A stretch of 64,000 nt of DNA from E44-bin89 sp034409565 (GTDB lineage Bacteria > Chloroflexota > Dehalococcoidia > Dehalococcoidales > RBG-16-60-22). The stretch's first letter is position 1; every line of letters starts with the position of its first letter. The notes below the pieces were generated by a model. It ran no database searches. It was not told the DNA's origin and saw nothing but the letters and a program-made list of their open reading frames with translations. Positions 12,968-21,660 of the stretch are shown here, piece after piece. The stretch covers positions 1-64,000 of the forward strand of contig DAOUMS010000003.1 in assembly GCA_034409565.1 (NCBI GenBank). Reading direction: 5' to 3'. The position numbers were made by a program, and so were the translations under genes.

Positions 12968-14236
12968 TTAAATATTATCCTCGTCGTCCCAGCCCAGCAT
13001 TATGACCTTGACCGTCTCACCGGCTTTAACACCGGCGGTATCTTCGGGAACGATTACCAGACCGTTGGCCAGGCTCATCGAGGTGAGAATCCCCGAGCCC
13101 TGGGGTCCAGTAATGCGGGCGTGGTACTGGCCACCACTCTTGGTGACCATCGCCCGGATGTAAACGCGGCGGCCGTCGGTATTGACCACGGGCTCTGCCA
13201 GCACGGCTTCAACCACCGGTTTGGCCAGGTTCTTTTTCCCCATCATCTTCAGCATGGCCGGACGGGCCAGCAGCTCGAAGGTAACCATGGAGCTGACCGG
13301 GTTGCCGGGGAGACCAAGGTGGGGTACTTTCCGGGAGTTGCCACTTTTGTCCGCTCCTTTTAACATGCCAAAGGCCAGCGGCTTGCCCGGCTTCATGCGC
13401 ACCGTCCAGAAGGTTATTTCACCTTCGCTGGCTAGGACGTCTTTTACCATATCATAGTCACCGGCGGACACACCGCCACTGGTAATCAGCATATCGGCGT
13501 CAAGTCCCTGGCGGAGCTTGTTCACCAGCGATTTTTCATTATCAAGGGCGATGCCCAGTATTTTGGGAATGCCGCCATAGCGCCTGACCAGAGAGGCGAC
13601 GCTGTAAGTATTGCTATTGTATATCTTGCTGGCGGGCAGGGGCTGGCCAACATCAGCGAGCTCATTGCCCGTGGCCAGAATCGCCACCACCGGGCGGCGG
13701 ATGACATTTACCTTGCTCATGCCCAGAGAAGCCAGGACACCGACCTCGGCGGGCCTGAGCACGGTGCCTTTTCTCAGTACTATGGCGCCTTTAGCAATAT
13801 CCTCTCCGGCTTTGCGTATGTTCAGGCCGGGCTTAACTTCACATAATATTCCTATTTCTTTGCGGTCGGAACTCTGGCGACCGGCCTCGTCCGTGTCCTC
13901 GAAGCGAATAACGCTGTCGGCACCTCCGGGCACCGGCGCTCCGGTCATAATGCGGATGGCCGTGCCCGGTGTAATTTCTTGCCGGGAGATAGCACCGGCG
14001 CTAACGGTATTGATGACGCGCAGCAAACGCGGCGACCGGTCACTGGCGCCACTCGTGTCATCGGCCCTCAGGGCATAGCCGTCCATGGCCGTGTTGTCCA
14101 GTGGCGGTATATTCAGGTGAGAAATGATGTCTTCCGCCAGTACCTGCCCCATGGCTTCCAGAACCGGGACTTCTTCCGCTTCAAGTACGTCCACATAGCT
14201 GAGCACTTTAGCTAAAGCCTCTTCAACGCTTATCAT
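12968..14236 (-). CDS. moeA: Molybdopterin molybdotransferase MoeA
   Basis: The enzyme inserts molybdate into adenylylated molybdopterin. At 422 residues it is full length. Motifs include NTAMDGYALRADD, GTAIRIMTGAPVPGGAD, VAILATGNEL and the signature TSGGVSAGDYDMVKD, followed by GKPLAFG and LPGNPVSS and the C-terminal beta-barrel. The stop codon of mobA overlaps its start by four bases. The gene order mobA-moeA-mobB implies use of a molybdenum or tungsten enzyme. Confidence 0.96.
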   Translation of the reverse strand: MISVEEALAKVLSYVDVLEAEEVPVLEAMGQVLAEDIISHLNIPPLDNTAMDGYALRADDTSGASDRSPRLLRVINTVSAGAISRQEITPGTAIRIMTGAPVPGGADSVIRFEDTDEAGRQSSDRKEIGILCEVKPGLNIRKAGEDIAKGAIVLRKGTVLRPAEVGVLASLGMSKVNVIRRPVVAILATGNELADVGQPLPASKIYNSNTYSVASLVRRYGGIPKILGIALDNEKSLVNKLRQGLDADMLITSGGVSAGDYDMVKDVLASEGEITFWTVRMKPGKPLAFGMLKGADKSGNSRKVPHLGLPGNPVSSMVTFELLARPAMLKMMGKKNLAKPVVEAVLAEPVVNTDGRRVYIRAMVTKSGGQYHARITGPQGSGILTSMSLANGLVIVPEDTAGVKAGETVKVIMLGWDDEDNI

Positions 14237-14841
14237 GGCTCCATTCCTCGGGCAATTTCTTTGGCCTTCCGCAGGTCGGCCTGGGTATTGATATTGAAAA
14301 AGCTTAGGTGCTTAGGGTCAAACTGCTCAATCTCTTCGGCTTCCACGTACCTGGTCCTGACCGTGGGAAAGAGGCTGTTTACTGATAGTTCATTTTTTTG
14401 GAGCAAACGCGCCATGGGTTTCAGGCAGCTTTGGCTGAAAACGGCGTGCAGCGGTTCCACCAGAGTACCAACTCTGGGTACCACAAGGTCGAAATCAGCC
14501 GAAACCTGTATCATATAGCACAACAGTGCCGGATTCAAGAAAGGCATATCCGAAGCGACAACAAGGTTAAAAAATGACTTGGAGGTCAGCAACCCGGTGT
14601 AAACACCGCCCAGCGGGCCCTTGCCTGGATAAACATCGATTACCGTCTTTAACCCTTGATATTTATTCGATTGAAACAAAGCGTTTTTACTGGCGGCAAC
14701 CAGTATTGTCTCTCGGCAGAGGGGGGCCACGCGGTTTATTACCAAGTCCAGCAGAGACTGGCTGCCCACAGTTTTAAGAATCTTATCGTGCCCGAAACGG
14801 GAACTCTTGCCACCGGCAAGAACGATACTGCTAATTTCCAA
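14233..14841 (-). CDS. mobA: Molybdenum cofactor guanylyltransferase MobA
   Basis: The 202-residue nucleotidyltransferase has the signature LAGGKSSRFGHDK at residues 8-20, VIDVYPGKGPLGGVYTGL and VVASDMPFLNP with the metal-binding Asp. It attaches GMP to molybdenum cofactor. It is the first gene of the cofactor operon, 105 bases after the metallo-hydrolase gene, and couples to moeA by a four-base overlap. Confidence 0.93.
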   Translation of the reverse strand: MEISSIVLAGGKSSRFGHDKILKTVGSQSLLDLVINRVAPLCRETILVAASKNALFQSNKYQGLKTVIDVYPGKGPLGGVYTGLLTSKSFFNLVVASDMPFLNPALLCYMIQVSADFDLVVPRVGTLVEPLHAVFSQSCLKPMARLLQKNELSVNSLFPTVRTRYVEAEEIEQFDPKHLSFFNINTQADLRKAKEIARGMEP

Positions 14842-14946
14842 GGTAATAAAACAATTCCTGCCGCCTCACCACCTAGTAATATTTTACCATGACCGTCAAA
14901 AAACTTCCATATGTGGAAACTGGTTTCCGCCCTGTTTGCCTGTGGT

Positions 14947-15588
14947 TTACAGCGCTGGCTTCAGGACAATAATCTGGGTGGCCTCCGGCAGTTTTCTGGC
15001 CTTGAACTCAACCTCGCTGGTACCGGGCTGTTTTACATCTTTTTTGCCGCGCAGAAATTCCTCCACACCGGCTATGGGGAAAGCACACTTATCGTTCTTG
15101 AAGTGCATCGGGATGACTACTCTGGGCTTCAACTGCTCGACAACCCGGCTGGCGACGCTGGCGTCAATGGTATAAAAGCCACCCACCGGCAACAGGGCAA
15201 CATCCACGGCGCCTATTTGCATCACCTGCGCGGCGGTCAGTTCATGGCCGAGGTCGCCGAAGTGGCACACCTTTACCCCATCGACCTCAAAGCAGAGGAT
15301 GGTATTTTTACCCCGCTCACTGCCGCCGGTAGCATCGTGGAAGGTGGCAATACCCTTAAACGTGATTCCCTTGACCTCGGCATCCCCCTTGACCACCTGG
15401 GGATCGCCCTTTATGGCGGCCACGTTGCCGTGGTCGAAATGTTCATGGCTTACGGTAGCAATTTCGGCCGCCTCATTGATTTCACCATAGCGGAGCCTGT
15501 CGTCTGGCCCATAAGGGTCGGTGATAATTCTCACCCCGCTGTCTGAGGTAATGAGGAATGAGGCATGTCCCAGCCATTTTATCTTCAT
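14947..15588 (-). CDS. MBL-fold metal-dependent hydrolase, UPF0173 type
   Basis: The 213-residue protein begins MKIKWLGHASFLI and carries the metal motif VSHEHFDHGN (HxHxDH), CHFGDLGHELT and IPMHFKND. This pattern is typical of the UPF0173/UlaG-like branch of the metallo-beta-lactamase fold. The substrate is unknown. It starts 21 bases after pepA, so it is probably the third gene of a kinase-pepA-hydrolase unit. Confidence 0.88.
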   Translation of the reverse strand: MKIKWLGHASFLITSDSGVRIITDPYGPDDRLRYGEINEAAEIATVSHEHFDHGNVAAIKGDPQVVKGDAEVKGITFKGIATFHDATGGSERGKNTILCFEVDGVKVCHFGDLGHELTAAQVMQIGAVDVALLPVGGFYTIDASVASRVVEQLKPRVVIPMHFKNDKCAFPIAGVEEFLRGKKDVKQPGTSEVEFKARKLPEATQIIVLKPAL

Positions 15589-15609
15589 TTTAAACCTCCT
15601 CCTTGGTTT

Positions 15610-17121
15610 TTATTTTGCTGGCTCCCGGGCGAGGGAAACGACCAGGTTGACCAGTGTCCGCACCGGCACCCCGGTGGCCCCTTTTATCTGGTAGCCGCGC
15701 TCCTTATCGCTCAGGCTGGTGCCGGCGATATCCAGGTGTACCCAGGGGGTATCATCGGCAAACTCGGCCAGGAACTTGGCGGCGGTGATGGCCCCGGCGA
15801 GCCGGCCGCCAACGTTCTTGATATCAGCCACATCGCTCTTGTTCTGTTCCTTGTACTCGTCATACATCGGCATCTGCCATACCATCTCGCCAGCTTCCTT
15901 GCCGGCGGCGATAGCGCGGTCCATCAGCTCCTGGTTGTTGCCGAAAGCGCCGGTGCAGATATCGCCCAGGGCAATGCGGCAGGCACCGGTCAGCGTGGCG
16001 GCGTCCACCATTTTCCGGGCACCGTGCTTTCTGGCGTAAGCCAGAGCATCGGCCAGTATCAGCCTGCCTTCGGCGTCGGTGGAGATAATCTCGATGGTCT
16101 TGCCGTTCATGGCGGTGAGGACGTCTCCGGGCTTGAGAGCACTGCCATCGGGCAGGTTTTCCGTGGCCGGGATGAGTGCCATCACGTTGGTCTTGGGCTT
16201 GAGTCTGGCGATGGCAGTGATGGCGGCCATGACCGCCGCGCCGCCGGCCATATCCCCCTTCATTTCCTCCATCTTCTCCGACGGTTTTATGGAAATACCG
16301 CCGGAGTCGAAGGTAACTCCCTTGCCCACCAGCGCGATATCCGGTTCTTTTACTGGGCTGCCTTTATAGTTCAGCACCATGAATTTCGGCGGCTGACGGC
16401 TTCCCTGAGAGACGCCCAGCAGCCCGCCCATGCCCATCTCCTGCATCTGCTCGCGGTCAAGGACGGTAATCTCCAGACCGTAATCGCGGGCAAGTCTGGT
16501 GGCAGTTTCCGCCATGTCGGTGGGTGTCATGAAGTTGGCCGGTTCGTTGACCATGTCGCGGGCGAGGTTGGTCGCCCCCGATATAATCTGTCCTTTACTG
16601 GCCCCCTCTTCAAGCTGCGATTTTGCTTCAGCACCGCCTACAATGGAGAGCTGCTTGATTTCACCGGGCCTGTCCTCTTCTTTGGTCATGTGTTTGCGGA
16701 AGGTGTAGGTGCCGAGCAGGGCACCTTCGGCGATGGCCTGGGCGGCATCAACGGGGCGGATATTGTTTATCTTTGCTCCCTGCGCAACGGTGGCGATGGT
16801 GCTGATTTCTTTAGCGCGCAGCCAGCGGCAGGTCTCGGCCACAGCGACGCGTACTTTATTGACCGATAGCTCCGACGGCTTGCCCAGTCCGACCACCACC
16901 ACACGGCCTGCCGGCAGCTTGCCGAAGCTGTGCAGCATGTTTATCTCGTTCGGTTTCCCCTTTATTTCTCCCTGCTTGATAAGCTGTGAAATGGCGCCGT
17001 CAAGCACTTTATCAACTGCCGCCGTTTCCCCTTCGGGATTTTTCCTGCCTTCAGAGTGGTTCACGATAATAGCATCGGCTTCAATGCTGACAATATCACC
17101 GGCAACAACCTTAATCTCCAT
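15610..17121 (-). CDS. pepA: Leucyl aminopeptidase (M17)
   Basis: A two-metal aminopeptidase of 503 residues. The N-terminal macro-like domain is followed by the catalytic domain with LVGKGVTFDSGGISIKP (metal Lys and Asp), MKGDMAGGAAVMAA and STDAEGRLILADAL (metal and catalytic residues). It is cytosolic and acts in peptide turnover. It lies 15 bases after the upstream kinase gene. Confidence 0.96.
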   Translation of the reverse strand: MEIKVVAGDIVSIEADAIIVNHSEGRKNPEGETAAVDKVLDGAISQLIKQGEIKGKPNEINMLHSFGKLPAGRVVVVGLGKPSELSVNKVRVAVAETCRWLRAKEISTIATVAQGAKINNIRPVDAAQAIAEGALLGTYTFRKHMTKEEDRPGEIKQLSIVGGAEAKSQLEEGASKGQIISGATNLARDMVNEPANFMTPTDMAETATRLARDYGLEITVLDREQMQEMGMGGLLGVSQGSRQPPKFMVLNYKGSPVKEPDIALVGKGVTFDSGGISIKPSEKMEEMKGDMAGGAAVMAAITAIARLKPKTNVMALIPATENLPDGSALKPGDVLTAMNGKTIEIISTDAEGRLILADALAYARKHGARKMVDAATLTGACRIALGDICTGAFGNNQELMDRAIAAGKEAGEMVWQMPMYDEYKEQNKSDVADIKNVGGRLAGAITAAKFLAEFADDTPWVHLDIAGTSLSDKERGYQIKGATGVPVRTLVNLVVSLAREPAK

Positions 17122-17136
17122 GGTATAAATCTCCTT

Positions 17137-17727
17137 TCAGCGATTTACCTCTCTGACAATCTTGTCCAGAACCGGATTTATGTCCCGGGAAGTATCAACG
17201 GCAAAATGGCGGCGGCGGATTTCCTGCACCGAGGTCTTCATTTTCTGGAATACCGCCCAGTCGGCTTCCGAGTGGTCTTTCTCGGCAGCGGCGCCCTCTG
17301 CCCGGTTCTTCAGTCGCTCCTGCACCACCCCGGGTGGGGCCTCAACGCGCACCAGAATCAGCCTGGCGTCAAGCTGATAGGCAATATTATAAAGGCGCTC
17401 GCGGTTTCTTTCTGAGAGATTGGTGGCGTCCAGGACAACAGGCACCCCCTTTTTCAATAGCTGCTCGATGAGGTGATGAATGGCCTGAAACAGGCGGGCA
17501 CTTTCCGTGGCGTTGTAAACGGGTGAGGGGAAGAGCGCCTTGCGCAAGACGTCGCTTTCCAGAATGACGACGGGGATTCTCTCCGCCAGCCGGCGACAAA
17601 AATATGATTTGCCGGTCCCGGGCAGACCGCTGACCACGATGAAAGCTGGCTTGACGACCGGCTCGGGGAGTTGCGCCAGGCTTTCCAGAAGCTGTTCTGC
17701 GTCACTGACAACCTGCGTCTCAGTCAC
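17137..17727 (-). CDS. P-loop kinase of the Zeta/PNKP-like type
   Basis: The 196-residue protein has Walker A GLPGTGKSYFC at about 34-44 and the strand-plus-motif VVLDATNLSERNRERLY, characteristic of the polynucleotide-kinase-like AAA_33 group. An Arg-rich lid follows (ERLKNRAEG). The substrate is unknown; a small-molecule or nucleic-acid kinase is possible. It starts the pepA operon. The N-terminal 25 residues are not conserved in the fold. Confidence 0.75.
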   Translation of the reverse strand: MTETQVVSDAEQLLESLAQLPEPVVKPAFIVVSGLPGTGKSYFCRRLAERIPVVILESDVLRKALFPSPVYNATESARLFQAIHHLIEQLLKKGVPVVLDATNLSERNRERLYNIAYQLDARLILVRVEAPPGVVQERLKNRAEGAAAEKDHSEADWAVFQKMKTSVQEIRRRHFAVDTSRDINPVLDKIVREVNR

Positions 17728-17804
17728 ACCTTGATTATAGAATGTTTTCCACGATTGCGCCAGATGGGTAGAATGGCGGCCTTTTCACTGGTTTTTGGAA
17801 CTTA

Positions 17805-18668
17805 TCAAGCGCCCTCGTTGTAGAAGGCAACACCGAGGAGTCCGGGTCCGGTGTGGACGCCCATTACCGGGGTGAACTCGGTGGTAAAGAGCTCGGAGCA
17901 GTTGAACTGCGAGGCAATGCGGTCTCGCAGCACGATGGCGTTCTCCAGAGCGTCGGCGTGCATCACGGCAACGTGGAGCGGCTCCCCTTTCACCACCTTC
18001 CGCTCCATCAGTTTCAGGATGCGCTTCAGGGCACTTTCGATGGTGCGGGGGAGTGCCACCGTGCGGGCGCTGGCATGGTTGAGGGTGAAAATGGGTTTTA
18101 TCTGCAGGAGCGAGTTGACCAGTGCTGCCGCCTGCGGCACACGGCCGCTTTTCACCAGATACTGCAGCGTGTCCAGCGTGGCGAACAGGTTTACGCGCGC
18201 CATGACCTGCTCTGCCGCTGCCTTAACTTCTTTCAGGTCCTGATTGTTTGCCGCCGCTCTGGCGGCGGCCAGTGCTACCAACCCCTGGCCGGCGGCTGCT
18301 GTGGTGCAGTCGAGCACGGCTACGTCCACGTCGGGTAACGTTCTGGACAACGTCTCTTTGGCCACTGATGCCGAATTATACATGGCGCTGAACTTTGACG
18401 GCTCGGTGATGCAGAGGATGCTTTCGGCGCTGTGGCCCGCTTTCTGGAAGGCTTCAAGGTACAGCTCGGGTGAGGAGCTGGCGGTGGTCGGTGTCTTGGG
18501 CGCCTCGCGGAGGCGGGCGTAGAACTCGGCGGCGCTGATGTCAATGCCGTCGCGGTAGGTCTTATCCTCAAAAATAAGCTGCACCGGCACGACCTCGATA
18601 TTGTATCGCTGCACCTGCTCCTGAGGGATGCAGGCGGTGGTATCGGTTACCACGGCTACATTTTTCAT
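17805..18668 (-). CDS. DegV-family fatty-acid-binding protein (FakB-like), copy 1
   Basis: The 287-residue protein opens MKNVAVVTDTTACIPQEQV and contains FEDKTYRDGIDISAAEFY, TASSSPELYLEAF and VMGVHTGPGLLGVAFY at the end, all DegV signatures. DegV proteins bind a fatty acid and present it to a kinase (FakA) to form acyl phosphate. The ATG overlaps the stop of plsY by four bases, which fits a route from acyl phosphate to PlsY. FakA is not in this window. Confidence 0.92.
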   Translation of the reverse strand: MKNVAVVTDTTACIPQEQVQRYNIEVVPVQLIFEDKTYRDGIDISAAEFYARLREAPKTPTTASSSPELYLEAFQKAGHSAESILCITEPSKFSAMYNSASVAKETLSRTLPDVDVAVLDCTTAAAGQGLVALAAARAAANNQDLKEVKAAAEQVMARVNLFATLDTLQYLVKSGRVPQAAALVNSLLQIKPIFTLNHASARTVALPRTIESALKRILKLMERKVVKGEPLHVAVMHADALENAIVLRDRIASQFNCSELFTTEFTPVMGVHTGPGLLGVAFYNEGA

Positions 18669-19300
18669 TTGCTTTTCCTGGACTGCCAGAAATGGTACTC
18701 ACGGTCGAAGATGAGGTTTTTCCTGGTGCTGGCGCTGGTCAGGGCCTCTTTCGTGCTCGGCAGCGACCTGACACAGAGAAAAAGAGAGAGCAATATTGAG
18801 TAGACGATGAGCATTCCCGAACCATTTATCTGCCAGATGATGAGCGGCAGAACGGCCAGCCCGACGGCAACCGCCAGCCTGACATTGCTGGTAATGACGA
18901 TGATGGCCAGTATAAGAACCAGGCTGATGGCAAACTCCAGCGGGGTCAGTGCGAACAGGACTCCGATGGTGGTGGCTGCCCCTTTGCCCCCCTTGAAGTT
19001 CAGAAATACCGGCCAGTTATGCCCCGCCACGGCGGCAAAGCCGGCAGCGAAAACCAGTATTAGTGGCAGGTCAAGCCAGCGGGCGAGCAGTACCGCCAGC
19101 GACCCCTTGGCAATATCGGCTAGGAGCACCAGGAGACCGGGCACCGGCCCTATTTCCCGTGCCACATTCAGGGCGCCCATATTGCCGCCGCCAACCTGCC
19201 TGATGTCAATCCCTTTCCGTAGTTTGCCAGCGATGTAGGCAAAAGGTACAGAGCCAAGCAGGTAGGCAATAACTATCGCAATGGTGGCATTTACTGCCAT
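18665..19300 (-). CDS. plsY: Acyl-phosphate:glycerol-3-phosphate acyltransferase PlsY
   Basis: An integral membrane enzyme of 211 residues making lysophosphatidate from acyl phosphate. The three PlsY motifs are visible: LLGSVPFAYIAGKLRKGIDI near the N-terminus, GGGNMGALNVARE, and GHNWPVFLNFKGGKGAATT. About five membrane segments. It is sandwiched between two DegV genes, with the downstream one overlapping, so the three probably act in the same step of phospholipid synthesis. Confidence 0.95.
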   Translation of the reverse strand: MAVNATIAIVIAYLLGSVPFAYIAGKLRKGIDIRQVGGGNMGALNVAREIGPVPGLLVLLADIAKGSLAVLLARWLDLPLILVFAAGFAAVAGHNWPVFLNFKGGKGAATTIGVLFALTPLEFAISLVLILAIIVITSNVRLAVAVGLAVLPLIIWQINGSGMLIVYSILLSLFLCVRSLPSTKEALTSASTRKNLIFDREYHFWQSRKSK

Positions 19301-19340
19301 TGGCTCACTTCCCGGGCAACAATTCTACTCAATAATTGTC

Positions 19341-20198
19341 TCAACCTTCCGTGTAAAAAGCAAGGCCGAGCGTTCCCGTACCGCAGGCGTAGCCCATCAG
19401 CGGACTGAACTCAGCCAGCCATAGCTCAGCGCACTGGAATTCGGCGGCGACCCTTTCCTTCAGCTTTTCCGCCTCTTCAAGGGCGTAGGCGTGCATCACG
19501 GCCACATGGGCCACTTTATTGCCCACTTTATCACGCATCATCTGCAGGATGCGCTCAATGCCCCGTTTCTTGTTTCTCACCGCACTGGAGAAGCGGACCA
19601 CGTCGGAAACGGTGAAGATGGGTCGGATGCTGAGTACGGAGCCCACCTTGGCGGCGATTTTGGGGATGCGCCCGGAACGATAAACATGCTTTATGGTGTC
19701 CAGGAGGGCAATGGCCTTTACTCTCTCTCTCATGTCCAGAGCAGCGCTGATTACCTCAGGCATGTCTTTGCCTTCACGTGCGGCGCGGGCAGCCGCCAGA
19801 GCGACAAATCCCTGGGCCGGGGTGGCGGTGTGTGAGTCCATGACCTCAATTTGCGTATCAGGATGTTCCTTCTGGAAGATTTCTTTGGCTTCGCTGGCGA
19901 CGTTATAAACGGCGCTGAGTCTCACCGAAACGGTCACGCAGACAATGTTTTTGGCGGTGTGCCTGGCCTGATAGAAAGCATTGAGACAGTCTTCCGGGGA
20001 AGATGCCGCCGTTTTGAAAGAATCGGGGTCTTTGAGAAATAGCTCGTATGCCTCAGACGGGGTGACATCAACGCCATCTTTATATAATTTACCTCCAGCG
20101 TAAAAGTTGAGGGGTATGATGGCAATCCCGTGTTGCTCAACCAGGTCGCGGTTGAGGCACGCGATGCTATCGGTAACAACGGCCACCTTCTGTGTCAG
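19341..20198 (-). CDS. DegV-family fatty-acid-binding protein (FakB-like), copy 2
   Basis: The coding frame resembles copy 1 (VAVVTDSIACLNRDLV, YKDGVDVTPSEAYELF, TAASSPEDCLNAF, LMGYACGTGTLGLAFY). The start is uncertain. GTG at 20186 lies 17 bases after the only ribosome-binding site (GAGGAGG, 20210-20204), while CTG at 20198 is correctly spaced at five bases and would add LTQK. No ATG is available in frame. Coordinates here use the CTG. Two divergent FakB-like proteins could bind different fatty acids. Confidence 0.88.
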   Translation of the reverse strand: MTQKVAVVTDSIACLNRDLVEQHGIAIIPLNFYAGGKLYKDGVDVTPSEAYELFLKDPDSFKTAASSPEDCLNAFYQARHTAKNIVCVTVSVRLSAVYNVASEAKEIFQKEHPDTQIEVMDSHTATPAQGFVALAAARAAREGKDMPEVISAALDMRERVKAIALLDTIKHVYRSGRIPKIAAKVGSVLSIRPIFTVSDVVRFSSAVRNKKRGIERILQMMRDKVGNKVAHVAVMHAYALEEAEKLKERVAAEFQCAELWLAEFSPLMGYACGTGTLGLAFYTEG

Positions 20199-20214
20199 AG
20201 ATGCCTCCTCTTTT

Positions 20215-21156
20215 TCACCGATGGGGTGGGGTGAAAAGTGCGTAGCGCTGTAATATTCGACGGGTCTTCCGGAGATATCGCTCCATGATTGGCGGAATTA
20301 GGAAAAGCCCCCACATTATCAGGATGAGGCCGGCGAAGGTCTGGACACTGAGCCTTCCGCCAGCATAATAAACCACCAGAGTCAGTGTCAGCAGCCCGGA
20401 AATACTGAGCAGGGCGACGCGCAACCAGCGCTGCCGCAGGCGAATGAAAGCAGCTATGGTCAAAGCCAGAGTGAGAAAACTCAGTGCAATCCAGGGAGCG
20501 AAATAGTTTATGCGCTCCCAGGTTTGAGCGGTTATCTTGGCACCCGGTACCAGGGTCAGAAACCAGCCGATGATAATTGGCATGGGGAGCAGCATTAGAG
20601 AACTCAGCAGCCAATCCCTCCTTGTCGTTTGCACCACGATGCAGAACAGCCACCACAGGGCAAGCAGGAAATAAAACGGGATGGTCAGGAGCGACCACTC
20701 CCTGGGCAGGTAGGGGAGCATGAGCCCAAAGGCGGCCACCGGGATGAGCGAGTAACCTAACCACGGGAAAACCCAGGTCGGTTTGCCGTGCCACCACCCG
20801 TAAATGGAGGTGCCAATGACCATCACCAGGAGAACGGATAGCCAGCCAATATGGTGCCACCAGTTGAGGGCGAACAACGTGGCGAAGAGCAGGTGTGGCA
20901 TGGCGGCTAATAGTGCCTGACACCAGCTACCCTGGCTGTGGGCTTCATATATTTGCCGGGCGATTACCTTGGCGGAGCCTAGCAATCCGAGGCAGGTCTT
21001 TTCCGCTTCTTCCTCGGAAAGGCCGGACTTCTTCAGCTCCTGGAACCTGTCTTCAATGTGTGTTTCCAGCTCGCTGATGACCTCTTTTTCCTCTTCGAGG
21101 TCAATCCTCAGGTTGTCTCGGATGATTTCCAGATAGTGATTCCGTGCCGTGGTCAT
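20215..21156 (-). CDS. HAAS-domain membrane protein
   Basis: The 313-residue protein has an N-terminal helical domain (about 1-75) with EEEKEVISELETHIEDRFQE and LSEEEAEKTCLGLLGS, typical of the HAAS/DUF1700 domain that accompanies PadR regulators. It is followed by about seven hydrophobic segments. It starts 12 bases after padR, and such pairs usually form a regulator plus membrane partner operon that responds to membrane stress. The exact role is unknown. Confidence 0.85.
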   Translation of the reverse strand: MTTARNHYLEIIRDNLRIDLEEEKEVISELETHIEDRFQELKKSGLSEEEAEKTCLGLLGSAKVIARQIYEAHSQGSWCQALLAAMPHLLFATLFALNWWHHIGWLSVLLVMVIGTSIYGWWHGKPTWVFPWLGYSLIPVAAFGLMLPYLPREWSLLTIPFYFLLALWWLFCIVVQTTRRDWLLSSLMLLPMPIIIGWFLTLVPGAKITAQTWERINYFAPWIALSFLTLALTIAAFIRLRQRWLRVALLSISGLLTLTLVVYYAGGRLSVQTFAGLILIMWGLFLIPPIMERYLRKTRRILQRYALFTPPHR

Positions 21157-21168
21157 TGCCTTACCCGT

Positions 21169-21504
21169 TTAATTCTTTGCTGGCTGTAATATCAAATTCA
21201 CCGCGTTGATGAAATCCTGCCACTGGACTCTTTCTGCCGAGAGCTTGGTGTGTCCTTTGGCCGTAATGTGGTAGTAGCGCCGCGGCCGACCGTTGGGCAG
21301 TATTTGCCATTTACCCAAGAGCAGGCCTGCCTTTTCCAGGCGATGGAGTGCCGGGTACAGCGTTCCTTCTTTGAATTTGAAGTAGCCCTGACTCCTGTTC
21401 TCCAGCTCCTTGATAATCTGGTAACCGTACATTGGCTGCTGTGCCAGCAAGCAGAGAAGCAGGGAATCGGAGCTGCCCTTTATAAGTTCCCGATTTTGTA
21501 CCAT
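21169..21504 (-). CDS. PadR-family transcriptional regulator
   Basis: The 111-residue winged-helix protein carries the PadR signature LLLCLLAQQPMYGYQIIKEL, the wing FKFKEGTLYPALHRLEKAGL and GRPRRYYHITAKGHTKL. It probably represses its own operon with the HAAS gene. ATG 21504 follows GAGGTAATT. The promoter at 21540-21568 and a palindrome at 21518-21530 lie just upstream. Confidence 0.93.
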   Translation of the reverse strand: MVQNRELIKGSSDSLLLCLLAQQPMYGYQIIKELENRSQGYFKFKEGTLYPALHRLEKAGLLLGKWQILPNGRPRRYYHITAKGHTKLSAERVQWQDFINAVNLILQPAKN

Positions 21505-21517
21505 AATTACCTCGTAT

Positions 21518-21530
21518 AAAATAGTATTTT
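21518..21530. promoter_or_regulatory. Palindrome AAAATA-g-TATTTT, candidate PadR operator
   Basis: A perfect 13-base palindrome lies between the -10 box and the padR start codon, where an autoregulating repressor would bind. Confidence 0.45.
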
Positions 21531-21539
21531 GTTGTCCTA

Positions 21540-21568
21540 TATATAAATTCTAATCACATTAATGTCAA
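21540..21568 (-). promoter_or_regulatory. Promoter of the padR operon
   Basis: Minus-strand TTGACA (21568-21563), 17-base spacer and TATATA (21545-21540). Confidence 0.8.
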
Positions 21569-21660
21569 TATGCAAGAGATTATAAACGCCCTTCTGAATT
21601 ATTGTTAGGTTATGATTACCGATAATGGGCCGACTTGTATGCTGACTGCTTCTGCTCGGT

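Noticed and set aside
14899..14920. Terminator after the UPF0173-type hydrolase
   Set aside because: Only a five-pair stem (TTCCA/TGGAA) precedes the T run; too weak to list.
15565..16869. Long + strand open frame of 434 codons
   Set aside because: It is antisense to pepA, with the low-complexity, His/Gly-rich composition of shadow frames and no family motif; pepA has all its signatures.
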